Source: Flaccisagitta enflata (Eukaryota > Chaetognatha > Sagittoidea > Aphragmophora). From it: a stretch of 64,000 bases of DNA. The position numbers and the translations under genes were made by a program. The stretch is from assembly GCA_965153355.1 (NCBI GenBank), contig OZ231128.1, positions 43,338,001-43,402,000 of the forward strand, given 5' to 3'. A model generated the notes under the pieces. That model searched no databases and had not been told where the DNA came from. It worked only from the letters and a program-made list of their open reading frames with translations. Shown piece after piece: positions 1 through 36,299 of the stretch; position 1 is the first letter of the stretch, and each line of letters begins with the position of its first letter.

Positions 1-114
1 CAGGTTTAAGCTTCAAATTTGTTGCTAAAACCATTCTTTTTGACAAGGGGTTTTGATTTTTTTTGCATATGTCACTGACTGTATCTTGGAACTGTTGACA
101 TATTTTTGTAAGTA

Positions 115-708
115 CTATCTTGGAAAAAATAAAAGTCCCACCTATATGGTTAATTTGTGATGGAACAACTTAAGAGAACCTATTAAAATCAGTGACCATT
201 AGAAAGAGCTTGAAAAAATCTTCAAAATGGCGCCAAGCAGAGCTATGTAGCTCAATTCGTTTAGATTTTAGAGCTAAAATAGTGAAAACGTTCACCTCAA
301 CAAAAAGCAGAAAATATGCAAAAAATTGACCTGTTTATTTTTACTTTTTCTAGGCTTATCATGATAAAATGATATGAAAATCGGTGACCATTTGAAAGAG
401 CTTCAAAAAATCTGTCTAATGCCGCCAAGCAGATTTTTTTAGTTCAAACCATTTAGATTTTATATCAAAATGAATATACTTTGATCTGAAAATGCTAAAA
501 ACAAAAATTGTTAAGAAAATCAAGGGACTTGTTATACAAAATTGTTAAAAAATCCTTCATCTATGTCTACCCAAATGATTACAAATAATATTTGGTACCA
601 AAAAAGCCTTAACTAATCATTTCTACACAAAAATTGAATTTTGTGCAAGAAATAACAGTAATGAATAGCAATACTGTTTTACTGGGACTTTTATTTTTTC
701 CAAGATAG
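115..708. mobile_element. TA-inserted MITE, TIR CTATCTTGGAAAAA, copy 1
   Basis: 26-base perfect terminal inverted repeats lie at 115-140 and 683-708, both flanked by TA (113-114, 709-710), the Tc1/mariner target duplication. No transposase frame is present. The interior carries two diverged copies of a module (about 190-300 and 370-480) built around GTGACCATT...AAAGAGCTT...GCCAAGCAGA. A second copy is at 50579-51354. Confidence 0.85.
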
Positions 709-1506
709 TAAGTGATACAAGAAGCTGAGATTTGATGTTTTCTTGCCTTTTTCATGGTAAATCTTAAGGAGGTTTATGTTGTCTCATCATCAAAAATTTC
801 CTCGTCAAAATCAGTCAAAATCTTTCACTGGATTTTTGGCACACACTTCCCGGGTACACAATTTTGCCCCGGTTTGTGAAAATACTATATTTCAGCTCCC
901 TCTGTGTCAAATTTCAGCCCAGTGAATGCATTTTTTCTATCAATTTTGATCATTTTGCCAGTTTGTTGAATTATGTCAATCACCAATTTCAGTCATAATT
1001 CATCTTTCACATGATCCAAGATCAAGACTGGCCCGATACTTTAATTGACGGCCTCCTCATCAGTAGAGAATTGCGTCACATGATCTGTAATGTCAAAATT
1101 GCATTTATGGTTACAATCTATCAGATCATTGTCCAATGTCAATAAGAGTAGAACATTTCCGTGCAAATCCCAGAATAAAAACTCCCAAAAAACAAGCCTC
1201 AAACATCTTCAGATTTGAAAAAAAATATCTGATACAGACATGTCCCATTTTCGCGAGGCTATGGAAGCTAATTTGTCAGCCATTATTGTGCCATATCACA
1301 CCATCATCCCAAATAAAGTAAAATTAAACAGCACTATTGCAATACTGTTGTGATTCTTGCAGAGGTCATATTACCAAACACCAACCATTTTGGGACAAGT
1401 ACTGTCTGATCTCAAGTCATTAAAATAAAAGTCATACCTTCCTCCACCCTACGCTCACTAACACACAGAGAGTCACAGAGACAATCATTAATGCCCGTTT
1501 TCACAC
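709..1506. other. AT-rich DNA without a recognised feature
   Basis: No convincing exon, repeat end or RNA gene is seen. The short plus-strand frame at 1136-1321 shows no coding signal that I recognise. Confidence 0.5.
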
Positions 1507-1678
1507 TTTTTAGTTGCGGACACGCAACTCTATAAGAGGCTTTGTCCGTCCGTCCGTCCATCGGTCCGTCCGTCCGTCGGTCCGTCCGTCCGTAACCATC
1601 GAGTCGAAAAGTGGGAAAACGCGCATTTCCGCCCCTGCCCACCCGTCCGCAACTGATGGCCGTGTATCCGGCCTTGTT
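1507..1678 (+). mobile_element. HEE copy, code GTTGCGGAC (reference short form)
   Basis: This copy shows every part of the family in 172 bases: T-run, 5' hairpin AGTTGCG-GACA-CGCAACT (1512-1529), TATAAGAGGCTTTGTCC, a GTCCGTCGGT tract (1545-1595), a unique core, the inverted code GTCCGCAACT (1645-1654), a second hairpin GGCCGTGTATCCGGCC (1658-1673) and TTGTT. There is no coding capacity. 49574-49744 is its closest relative, inverted. Confidence 0.9.
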
Positions 1679-2837
1679 GACTCGATCATCAAAAACCTAT
1701 GGACAGACCAAAGGAGGAACCGACCAATCAAAGCTTCTTGTGAAATTGTTTGTCTGCAACTACCCTGTTTTCAAAAGTAATTGTAACCAGCAAAACCTTT
1801 ATTGTGCTCAGAGTCTTCATATTTTAGTATTTAGATTCCAGATTGGTTTTGTCTAAAAGCGAAAAACCATTTGTTTATGCAAAGTTTCAATGTAGTGGCT
1901 CTAGCAATTTGGTTTCTACACAATTTTGAGTGAAAATGTGGTCGGCCCAAATGAAATGCACCTCGTGATATTGATAGATAGACTTCCATAACTTTAAAAC
2001 AAGGTTATTTCTATACATATCAAATGAAAATAGCCAGATTGTTCTTGAAACATAGATATTAGTCAAGGGTTATGTATCTCCAGAAAAGTAAAAAAATCAA
2101 AATTGTTATATTCAAGTGGTAAATCTGATTTTTCCTCTGTTTTTTTCAGGTCTGACAAGGTTTTTTAGTGCATCAATTGTCCTTAATCAGCCTAAATTTC
2201 TTGGAAAGTTGTGAGATATCAAAACCAATCTATCACAGGGGTCAATTACTATCCCGCTATGACAAATGTGCTCAATGTTGATAAAATTAACTAGACTTCA
2301 TTGATGCAAACATGTTTAAAAATGCAATATTTAAGCAAAATTTCATCAAATTTCATCAAATTTCAAAATTAGGTGGAAACCAAACCGCAACTGCCACTGC
2401 TATAAAATTTGGCATAAACAGATGGTAGGTTATCTGCTTTTAGACAGGACCGATCTGGATTTCTTAATATAAATACAGTTAGCGCAATAAAGGTTTTACT
2501 GATTACAGTTGATTTTGAAAAAAGGGTAAATAGAACATGTTTGCACATGAAGTAATTTCTTTGTACATAAATATGGCTTCAAATTTCACCCTAATCTTAA
2601 GGTTTTTCTTTTTTCATATTTCGCTTATCTTCCGTTTTTTAAGAACCCCCATTTTGCCCCTAATTTACATATCGTTGTAATCGTGTAATTGACTTCATTT
2701 CATTTGCCGTCTTTGTTGAGGAGTTTCTGTACGGCACCATGGGGTGTAAAAACAGCGGCATACTTTTTTTTCGCTCATGGTAGAAATCTATAGTTGCACA
2801 AAGGTATGTTATGTGTAAACTATCTGTCTCTTGGCAA
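1679..2837. other. AT-rich DNA without a recognised feature
   Basis: I see no coding exon or defined repeat boundary here. Confidence 0.45.
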
Positions 2838-3119
2838 ACAAGAGTGCGGTCATATCATCTTATTTCAATTGCAAAAAAACAACGGATGCTAACCAAATTT
2901 TGAAAAAAGAAAACGGTCACAGTTACGGTGATCGTCTTGAAATCAAAAACCCCATCTTGAGTTAGGGTTACGATATCAAAATCAGTCATCACCCCTATTT
3001 GGCATACCTGAGTGGGGTAGGCGAGGGTGTGGAATTGGGATGTAGTAACCACTGTGGTTGGGGGTTGTACGCCCCTGCTCCTCCATCCGCAACAATATTA
3101 TGACCCCGCATCACTTGTT
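2838..3119. mobile_element. HEE-related element with two 3'-type ends
   Basis: The right end (about 3061-3119) is a type-2 HEE terminus: CCATCCGCAAC, then ATGACCCCGCATCACTTGTT. The left end (AACAAGAGTGCGGTCATAT) is an inverted, diverged copy of the same terminus. The roughly 280-base segment is therefore bounded by inverted 3' ends and lacks a 5' hairpin. It may be a foldback derivative or two facing truncated copies. Confidence 0.45.
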
Positions 3120-3609
3120 TGTAATTTGCATCTTAGGAAAGGGAGACGGGATGTCTAACCCAGCCATGGCACTATGGGCTATGGGCTATGGATCTCTCTT
3201 ATATGGCTGAAACTTTATAGAATAGTCAAAGTAACATATGAGCATACATTACCATTCGATATGGCAGATTTTTTGGCATTTTTGGGTGAAAAAAAAGCCC
3301 AAAGTGGACTCTAAAGTTTGGGGTTTCATCAAGGATGAAGGCGTCATGTTTTGCAGTAATTTAATTTGTAAAATCTGCAAATGCGTTTTTTATTTGCAGA
3401 AGCATCTGCTATTAGGTTTTTCAAGTTTTATAAGGAAAACTCCAATTCTTTTAAAAGTTTTATGGAGAAATTTTTTGTATTCCTATGTGTTAAGGATTTA
3501 GAAATTGAAACTGGATTTCTTTTTAATAGTAAAAGATCAAACTTTGAATGTGCACTATATTCTTTGTTGATGTCTTTTTTTAAGCACATCCTTCTCTTCA
3601 GTAAGGGTA
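3120..3609. other. AT-rich DNA without a recognised feature
   Basis: Only a short repeat (ATGGGCT twice near 3173) stands out. Confidence 0.4.
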
Positions 3610-5304
3610 TTTTTAGTCGCGTGCACTCGACTCAACAACCCGCTCCGTTGGTCGGTTGGTCCGTTGGTCCATTGGTCGGTCCGTCACTTTGCTTTTTTCC
3701 GTCATTTTTGGTCATTTTGGGTTGTCTGGAGTTATTTTGAGTCATTTTTTTTTGTTTTTGGTCATTTTTGGTCATTTTTGATCATTTACGTCACTTTGTT
3801 CATTTAAGTCATTTGTGTCGTTTTTGGGCATTTAAAGCAGTTTTAAGTCATCTCATGTCATTTTGGAGCATTTCTGGTCATTTTTGGTCATTTAACATGG
3901 TTTTTTGGTATGTTTTGGTCATTTATTTTTTTTTTTTGGTTTTTGATTTTTGTTTTTTTGATTTTTTTTTGGTTTATTGGTTTTTGGTCATTTAACATGG
4001 TTTTTTGGGAGGTTTTGGTCATTTAAGTTTTTAGTTTTTTGGCTTTTTGGTTTTTTGGTTTATTGGGCTTTGGTTTTTTGGTTTTTTGGTTTTTGGCTTT
4101 TGGCTTTTTGGTTTTTTGGGACATTTCAGGTCATTTTTGGTCATGTAACTTGGTTTTTTGGTATGTTTTGGTCATTTATGTTTTTTGGTTTTTGGTTTTT
4201 TTGTTTTTTTGTTTTTTTGTTTTTTTATTTTTTGTTTTTTATTTTTTTGTCATTTAACATGGTTTTTTGGTATGTTTTGGTTATTTATGTTTTTGGTTTT
4301 TTGGTTTATGGTTTTTTGGTTTTTTAATTTTTTGGTTTTTGGTTTTTGGTTTTTTGGTTTTCTGATTTTGTTGGGACATTTCAGGTCATTTTTGGTCATT
4401 TTACATGATTTTTTTTATATGTTTTGGTCATTTATGTTTTTTGGTTTTATGTTTTTTTGGTCTTTGGTTTTTTGGTTTTTGGTCATTTAACATGATTTTT
4501 TGGTATGTTTTGGTCATATCTGTTTGTGGTTTTTTGGTTTTTGGTTTTTTGGTTTTTTGGTTTTTGGTTTTTTGGTTTTTGGTGTTTTTTGGCTTTTGGT
4601 TTTTGGTGTTTTTTGGCTTTTGGTTTTTGGTGTTTGTAGTATTTTGGTTTTTAGGTATTTTGGTTTTTGGTTTTTTGGTAGTGTAGTTTGGTTTTTTGTT
4701 TTTTTGGTCATTTATGTTTTTTGGTATGTTATGGTCATTTATGTTTTTTGGTATGTTTTGGTCATTTATGTCATTTCAAGTCTGCTGGTTTAAGTCTGCT
4801 GGTTAAGGTCTGCTGGTTAAGGTCTGCTGGTTAAAGTCTGGTTTAAGTCTGCATTGGTTTAGTCATTGATTGGGTTGATAGAGTTGATTAATTTGACTCA
4901 ATTGCAAAAGTCACTGCTTTTTCCAGTGGTCCCGGCCTGTAATTGGGTGGGTTTCCACGGCCTCCAATACCTCATTAAGCTGATTTATTCATCAATTCAT
5001 TCAAGTCAATCTAGTCAACTAAATCATTTTATTCATTTCTTATATTTCTCCCTATTCAGTTATGTTGATTAAAAAGATACAATAAGGAGTCAGGTCAATT
5101 CAGTTTTTAGTTGCGGACACGCAACTCTATAAGAGGCTTTGTCCGTCCGTCGGTTGGTCCGTCGGTCGGTCGGTCGGTCCGTCACGCTGGAGTTGAAAAG
5201 TGGTAAAACGCGCATTTCCGCCCCTGCCCACCCGTCTGCAACTGGTGGCCGTGTATCCGGCCTTGTTTATGTCTCGCACGCGACTTATAGGTGTTGGCCT
5301 TGTT
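3610..5304 (+). mobile_element. Long HEE A with internal minisatellites, interrupted by another HEE
   Basis: The 5' hairpin AGTCGCGTGCACTCGACT (one mismatch) is followed by CAACAACCCGCTCC and a GGTCGGT tract. Then come a GGTCATTTTTGGTTTTT array (about 3720-4785), CTGCTGGTTAAGT units (4785-4860), unique DNA, GATACAATAAGGAGTCAGGTC and the 3' end CGCACGCGACTTATAGGTGTTGGCC plus TTGTT. A short HEE (5104-5267) sits in the 3' tail. Comparison with long copies B and C gives the empty site. Confidence 0.85.
5104..5267 (+). mobile_element. HEE copy, code GTTGCGGAC, nested in long HEE A
   Basis: It has the hairpin AGTTGCGGACACGCAACT, a GTCGGT tract, inverted code GTCTGCAACT, GGCCGTGTATCCGGCC and TTGTT. 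In copies B and C the host reads GTCAGTTATTTTTGTCC at this place; here the copy lies between TTCAGTT and ATGTC. No duplication longer than T is visible. Confidence 0.9.
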
Positions 5305-5380
5305 TCCCTTTCACTCTCTTTTAGTTTCTTTCCCTAACTTTATTTCTTTCTCTTTTTCTTTGGTTTTCTCTCTTTTCTCT

Positions 5381-5659
<279 letters not shown>

Positions 5660-5750
5660 GCCTTAGTCACTCTAACTTTTAGAGATTTTGTTTATGCCCA
5701 CTCTGGCTTTCATCTATTTTTCTCCCTTTTTTATCTGTCACATATTTTCT

Positions 5751-7509
5751 TTTTCACGCACGCACGCGACTCTACAACCCGCTCTGTCGGTCGGTCGGTC
5801 GGTCGGTCAGTTGGTCGGTCCGTCGGTCCGTCGGTAACACTTTGCTTTTTTGCGTCTTTTTGGGTCGTCTGGAGTTATTTTGAGTCATTTTTTTTTTGTT
5901 TTTGGAAATTATTGGTTGCTTTTAGTCATTTTTGGTCATTTTTGGTCATTTTTGGTCATTTTGGTCATTTTGGTCATTTTGGTCATTTTGGTCAATATTG
6001 GTCAATTTTGGTCAATTTTGGTCATTTTTTATCAATTTTGATCATTTTTGGTCAATATTGGTCAATTTTGGTCATTTTTGGCCATTTTTGATCATTTTTG
6101 ATCATTTTTGATCTTTTGATCATTTTCTGTCATTTTCTGTCATTTTTGGTTATTTTGGTTTTTTTGGTCATTTTTGGTCATTTTGATCATTTTTGATCAT
6201 TTTTGGTCATTTTTGGTCATTTTTGGTCATTTTTGGTCATTTTTGGTCATTTTTGGTCATTTTTGGTCATTTTTTTGTCATTTTGGTCATTTTTGGTCAT
6301 TTTTGATCATTTATGGTCATTTTGGTCATTTTTGGTCGTTTTTGGTTGTTTTTGGTCATTCTTGGTCTTTTTGGTCTTTTTGGTCATTTTTGGTCATTTT
6401 TTATCATTTTTGGTCATTTTTGGTCATTTTTGGTCATATTGGTCATTTTGTTCATTTTGTTCATTTTTGTTCATTTTGGTCATATTTGGTCATATTTGGT
6501 CATTTTGGTCATTTTGGTCATTTTGGTCATTTTGGTCAGTTTTGGTCAGTTTTGGTCATTCTTGGTCATTTTTGGTTAAAGTCTGCTGGTTAAAGTATGC
6601 TGGTTGAAGTCTGCTGGTTAAAGTCTGCTGGTTAAAGTCTGCTGGTTAAAGTCTGCTGGTTAAAGTCTGCTGGGAAAAGTCTGATGGTTAAAGTTTCGTG
6701 GTTTAAATCTGCTGGTTTAAATCTGCTGGTTTTAGTCTGCTGGTTTAAATCTAATGGGTTAAGTCTCCTGGTTAAAGTCTGCTGGTTTGAATCTGCTGGT
6801 TTAAGTCTGCTGGTTTAAGTCTGCTGGTTTAAATCTAATGGTTTAAGTCTGCTGGTCTAATGGTTTAAGTCTGCTGGTTTAAGTCTGGTTTAAGTCTGGT
6901 TTAAGTCTGGTTTAAGTCTTGTTAAAGTCTTGTTAATGTCTGGTTTATGTCTGGTTTAAGACTGGTTCATGTCTGATTTATGTCTGGTTTAGGTCTGGGT
7001 AAGGTCTGGTTTAGGTCTGGTCTATGTCTGGTTTTTGTCTGGTTTATGTTTGATTTAGGTCTGATTTAGGTCTGGTTTTGGTCTGGTTTTGGTCTGGTTT
7101 AATTCTGGTTTGAGTCTGGTTTGAGTCTGGTTTGATTCTGGTTTGAGCCTGGTTTGAGCCTGGTTTGAGCCTGGTTTCGGTCTGGTTTAAGTCTGGTTTG
7201 AGTCTGGTTTGAGTCTGGTTTGAGTCTGGTTTGAGTCTGGTTTGAGTCTGGTTTGAGTTTGGCTTAAATCTGGTTTATGTCTGGTTTATGTCTGGTTTAT
7301 GTCTGGTTCATGTCTGATTTAGGTCTGGTTTCGGTGTGGTTTAATTCTGGTTTGAGTCTGGTTTGAGTCTGGTTTGAGTCTGGTTTGAGTCTGGTTTGGG
7401 TCTTTTTGGGTTGCGTTTAAATCTGGTTTTCGATAAAAAGATACAATAAGGAGTCAGGTCAGTTCAGTTATTTTTGTCCTGCACGCGACTTATAGGTGTT
7501 GGCCTTGTT
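5751..7509 (+). mobile_element. Long HEE B with three ordered minisatellites
   Basis: It has a degenerate 5' hairpin (CGCACGCACGCGACT), a GGTCGGT tract, ACACTTTGCTTTTTTGCGTC and a GTCTGGAGTTATTTTGAGTC leader. Arrays follow: (GGTCATTTTT)n at about 5925-6575, (AAGTCTGCTGGTTA)n at about 6575-6890 and (GTCTGGTTTGA)n at about 6890-7410. The tail is GATACAATAAGGAGTCAGGTC, GCACGCGACTTATAGGTGTTGGCC in two parts, and TTGTT. Order and tail match long HEE C at 44070-45489. Confidence 0.88.
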
Positions 7510-7567
7510 TCATTCACTCTTTCATAAAGTTCAAAAATTTGATTTATTTTGAATATGAATTTTACTA

Positions 7568-8130
7568 CAGTAGATCTCGTCTAGACTTGAGATAATGGGG
7601 GCAAGCATTATGGAAGAACAAATAAAGCTAGTCGGTTGATAATCAGAATATAAACTAATGATAAAATAATATATTCCCCATGATAGTTGGTTGCCATGGA
7701 AACGCGTTTCTATGTATTAACACTAAAATATCAATATTTTGAGAAATTTTTTGAGGGAACATTGTTTGAAATCAAATTTGCTATAACTTTCCCAAAGTAT
7801 GTTCAGTAAGAATATTGCTCGTTTGGCCGTTGCTAGGGAGCGTATCCATGTGTGACAGCCCCTAGCAGCCGCTAAACGAGCGACATTCTTATAGAACATA
7901 CTGTGGGAAAGTTGTAGCAAATTTGATTTTAAACAATGTTCCTTCAAAAAATTTCTCAAAATGTTGATACTTTAGCGTAAATACATGAAAAGGCGTTTCC
8001 ATGGCAACCAACTATCATGGGCAATAAAGTATCATCATATCAGTCTAAGTTCCAAATTTCGATCCCCTGGCTTCTTTTGTTTTTCTACAATGCTTGCCCC
8101 CGTTATCTCAAGTCTAGACGAGATCTACTG
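7568..8130. mobile_element. Palindromic TA-inserted MITE (CAGTAGATCTCGTC), copy 1
   Basis: Flanking TA dinucleotides lie at 7566-7567 and 8131-8132. The two halves are inverted copies of each other over about 270 bases, including CATGGCAACCA and AACATTGTTTGA blocks, around a short centre near 7845. A transcript would fold into one long hairpin. No frame survives. It lies downstream of exon 6 of the ZP-like gene. Confidence 0.88.
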
Positions 8131-8606
8131 TACATTATTTTTTTTCTTCTAATTTAAAAAAAAAAAACGTTTTTTCAAAACTCATTTTGATGCTAAAAAC
8201 GTTTTTGAGTGAAAATTGTAAAATTTCAACAAAAATCTATAAAGAGAGAGCGAGGAAAGGGAGAGAAATTTGACCCCATGATGTTATTCTTTCTTGGGAC
8301 TAGTTGATCTGGGTTGCTGGATTCTATGTAGTAGAGTAGTAAATATCTATGATTTTGACTGTTGCTTGGAATGTCGCATTTCATGTTGACGAAAATAAAA
8401 CGATAATTGCATGAGTTCTAATCACCTTATGCTTGCAATTGTGAGTCCACAGCCTCGGCCAAGATGCTTAACATTTAATTGTTCTATTTGCTTGCTTAAT
8501 TCTTATGCTTTCTTCTCTCTTTGATTTTGTTGTTCTTCTTCAATGCCATCATTAACAATGACATAATACCACTTGGATCAAAAGAAAAAAAAAAGACGCA
8601 CCTATC
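8131..8606. other. Unassigned DNA
   Basis: AT-rich with an A-run at 8586-8595; nothing recognised. Confidence 0.4.
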
Positions 8607-9222
8607 TATTAACATCCCTTCCATAATTAAGCGAACTGGAAAAAATGATCCAAATTGATAGTAAAAATGCTCTTAGAGTGATGAAATTTGACACAGAGAT
8701 AGCTAAGACGTAGTACTTTGACGTAGTGAAGCGATGTGGGGGACTTTCCTGCATGTAGAAGGGGATGGAGGGTCTTTTACCAGAAGTGCGGCGTCAAATT
8801 ATTGCCAATTTCTACGGAAAAATTGTTTCAGAGGGAAAGATGTATTCCTTCCAGCATTTTGAGAAGCTGGGATGCAAAAAAAACGCCAGATATCAGGTAA
8901 TGAGGTTAGTTGATGCATGTGAGTCAGTGACGCAGAAGGAGGGGCAGGGAAAGCCGTGTAAACTGGCAAATGCCCATGAAAAGAAGGTGACATATTGAGA
9001 TCATGGCCAGAGAGGGCCCTCACGCGACCTTTCACTTATTTGCATAATTGAGCTCATAACGTGATAGCCATTTACATTTTTGAGTCATTTTTTGCGTTAT
9101 GTTGATGAAATTTACCAATGTTGATGTTCAACATTGTTTGAATTGATCATACATGTATTTATCAACCCTCAAACAGCGCCTTTTCATCCCAGTTCGCCTA
9201 ATTATGGAAGGGGTGTTAATTG
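8607..9222 (+). mobile_element. Inverted-repeat element carrying a transposase remnant
   Basis: Ends ATTAACATCCCTTCCATAAT (from 8608) and the inverted ATTAACACCCCTTCCATAAT (to about 9221) match through GCGAACTGG, about 32 bases with few mismatches. An A-rich GACGCAC at 8594 and GTGCGTC at 9577 may mark a larger outer element. Inside is the frame at 8765-8998. Confidence 0.65.
8765..8998 (+). pseudogene. Tc1/mariner-like transposase N-terminal remnant (77 codons)
   Basis: The frame encodes a basic, helix-rich segment with an HTH-like stretch (KLGCKKNARYQVMRLV) followed by EGQGKP, recalling the second helix-turn-helix and GRPR-like linker that precedes the catalytic domain of Tc1/mariner transposases. 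It ends at a stop before any DDE/D motif and lies inside matching inverted repeats. The assignment rests on general resemblance and location; an unrelated HTH protein is possible. Confidence 0.4.
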
Positions 9223-9622
9223 ATAAAACAGATAAAAAAAAAATAATTTTAGCTATTTTCAAAAAAGACATTTTGAAAGATTTTCAAAAAATCTTTCATT
9301 CTAGAACAATCCCAGATCTGTATCTCAAACGGTTTAGGAGCTAGAGCTCTGCAAAGAGAAGCACTATTTTGCTAAAATGCACTTTTTCATAGGGATTGCG
9401 AAACTGAAAAAGGCAACGTTTTTACTCAAACTGATCATCAGTGATGCCATTTCTAAACGAAAAAAGAGAGCGATACCAGATTGGCGCAAAATGAAAGTAC
9501 TTTCAAAGGGCTTCAAAATAACCTAAGATTTTCTATAGTTTTTTGAAGATTTATTGGTTAAATTAACCATTTAAAAGTGCGTCTTTTTTTTTATTCGCGT
9601 GGTACTAAGGGAATTTACTCAC
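9223..9622. other. Intron or downstream DNA with old MITE-like sequence
   Basis: Short phrases (GAAAGATTTTCAAAAAATCTTTC, an inverted pair, and a repeated TTTCAAAGGGCTTC phrase) recall the interior of the CTATCTTGG MITE. No gene is seen. Confidence 0.35.
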
Positions 9623-34086
<24,464 letters not shown>

Positions 34087-34131
34087 GGTGACAGTGATTT
34101 TGCGTGTTTCGTGATCTCGGTAAGTGACACC

Positions 34132-34138
34132 TTTTATA
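34132..34138 (-). promoter_or_regulatory. TATA box of the ZP-like gene
   Basis: The minus strand reads GATATAAAAGG, about 50 bases upstream of the exon 1 ATG. At the usual 25-30 base spacing, transcription would start near 34108 and leave a 5' leader of roughly 20 bases. No upstream 5' exon is needed. The start site is inferred. Confidence 0.5.
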
Positions 34139-35254
34139 TCAATCAACGTAGACAAAAAAAAAATTCTATCTAAAAATTAAAATCTCTTAATCCTGGTAAA
34201 GACTAGTACTGTCAGAGGACAAAACGCAATTTGTATATAAATCAAATAATAGGCATTGATACAACTTACAAGCATTAAACAAAATACTATCATAAACAGC
34301 AATTTTTTATAAAAAATTATAGTGGGATGTAAAGTAGCAATATATGTAGTCTAGCTCCGCTTATGGAGCATTGACGATACTGAGATGCGCTAGTCAGAAT
34401 GACCTTACTAGCTATATCAAAGAGGGTCCTGTACATATCATCTATTTTCTATAAAACAGAAGGTTTTTTTTCAAACATCTTTTTTGAAGCGGGAGTTAGA
34501 ATAATTTTGTAGCATACAGCCACATTTTACATTTCTGCAACTCCTTCTGCACTTAATTGGAGATGAAGCTTATAAAACTAAAAAAAGTTTTGGCCATCAA
34601 AATGCGTTTTTAAAAATGTGTTTTTTTTTAAAAGAATTATAATTGAAGGGTAATTATATATTTGTCCTCCTGCAATAGTATGCGAATCTTCTAAAGCCAT
34701 AGCTTCATAAGCATGTTAAAAAACAAAAGTTCCATTCCTGTTTACTACCAAAAAAATAGTTAAAGCATCAAAATAAGTGATAGCCTATTTAGTGCTTATA
34801 AAACTTTATAAGTACAAGTATACGTTTTCAGGGGTCTTGATGTTTTATGTGTTATCCCTGCTGCCCAGTAACTACTTGTAATCATGATGATATCGTTAGA
34901 ATTTAAGCTTTTAGGGTCAAACAGCCTCATAATGTTGTCCAACTTTCATAAGTCCTCGTCCATACCGCATGGTTTTTTGAAAAAATCCAATCAGAGGAGC
35001 ACAGCCCAGTCCCTTTGTAAAAGAATGTATTTTTCACAACTAGAATGAATAAATAAAATCTGCTAAAAAGTTGGAATATAAAACTGCTATGGCTATTAAA
35101 TGAAAGAGTGATGAAGCTGCATTCGACATCAATTCACATTTTCTATTTTAACCTTTAACAGATTGAGCTAGAAGTTTCTGCTTGGCCAAGATAAAATGAA
35201 ATGAAATACTTGGTGCTTGGTGCTATATATTTCCCAGGTAGTAAGCTTTTTGTC
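34139..35254. other. Upstream DNA of the ZP-like gene
   Basis: AT-rich; beyond the TATA box I see no regulatory motif I would defend. Confidence 0.4.
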
Positions 35255-35262
35255 ACATGCAT

Positions 35263-35309
<47 letters not shown>

Positions 35310-35326
35310 GAGAGAGAGAGGGCGAG

Positions 35327-35383
<57 letters not shown>
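35263..35383. repeat. (GA)n facing (CT)n, microsatellite hairpin
   Basis: About 40 bases of GA, a short GTGAGAGAGAGAGAGGGCGA junction, then about 57 bases of CT. The halves are complementary and could extrude as a cruciform. Confidence 0.92.
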
Positions 35384-35386
<3 letters not shown>

Positions 35387-36299
35387 ACTGGCGATACAGC
35401 TAACTGTAATTTTTTTCACCATTTCTTTATACAATATTTTCTTTATTATTAGTAGGTTTGATCAATGCAAACCACATGATATGTACACAAATTGTGTTTT
35501 GTCCACTGACTGAGGACAGAAATGGATTGGGAGGTGACATTTTTGGAAAGGGGGGGGGAGAAGGATCCGACGCAGAGGTAAGCACTAATAGTCTAATGCT
35601 CGTTCCTACACCGAAATTATGTTCCCAATAATCTCATGAAACTTTTTTGTCTGACAATAACAGGAGTAAAAAAGAATTAGAAACAGATGGAAGGAATGAC
35701 AAACAAATAGACAGTTGGATGCACAGACCAATGAACCGATTTACCAACAAAGCGACAATCCAACCGATACACTGAAGTATAGATTTACGTCTGTTAGAGT
35801 GCCTAGAGCAGCCAAAATTAAACATGGTTGGACAAAGATGTTTTTTCTCTTTGCAAAAGATCTTTTAAAAAACATTTTGAATCAATCTGGAATAATGTTT
35901 AAAGTGAGGTTAAAGTGTGCATTTTATCATCATTGGAATTGATATTTCAATTATGCAAAATCTTTCATTCTCATACAGATCTATGGAAACTTAAAAGTCA
36001 CCCTAAAGACGGTTCCCGATTGATAAAAAAATTGCGTAATGGCTCATTTGAAAGCATTTTTGCAAAAAAAAAAAAAAAACATTTTTGCGAGGCAAAGTGC
36101 AGTTTTAGCTTTTTTAGGCACCTTGACAGACGTAATGTAAAATCACCCGTGTGAGACTTGAAAACTGATTCGATTTATTATCCCCTGATCCTGATTCTGT
36201 CTGTTCGGGATTCCGGTGAGTGGAAATTTCAAGAAAAAAAAATGTTTTCAAAATGTATGCATGTTAATGAATTTGAGGTCAATGGGGGGACTTCCCTCG

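Noticed and set aside
1412-1780. RPSVRPSVR-type frames over HEE tracts (also at 49421, 25700, 24528 and others)
   Set aside because: They are the GTCCGTCC tetranucleotide tract read in frame, and recur on both strands at every HEE copy.
6575-7410. Regular short repeats that could be taken for a CRISPR array
   Set aside because: The units are contiguous minisatellites without unique spacers, in animal DNA with introns.
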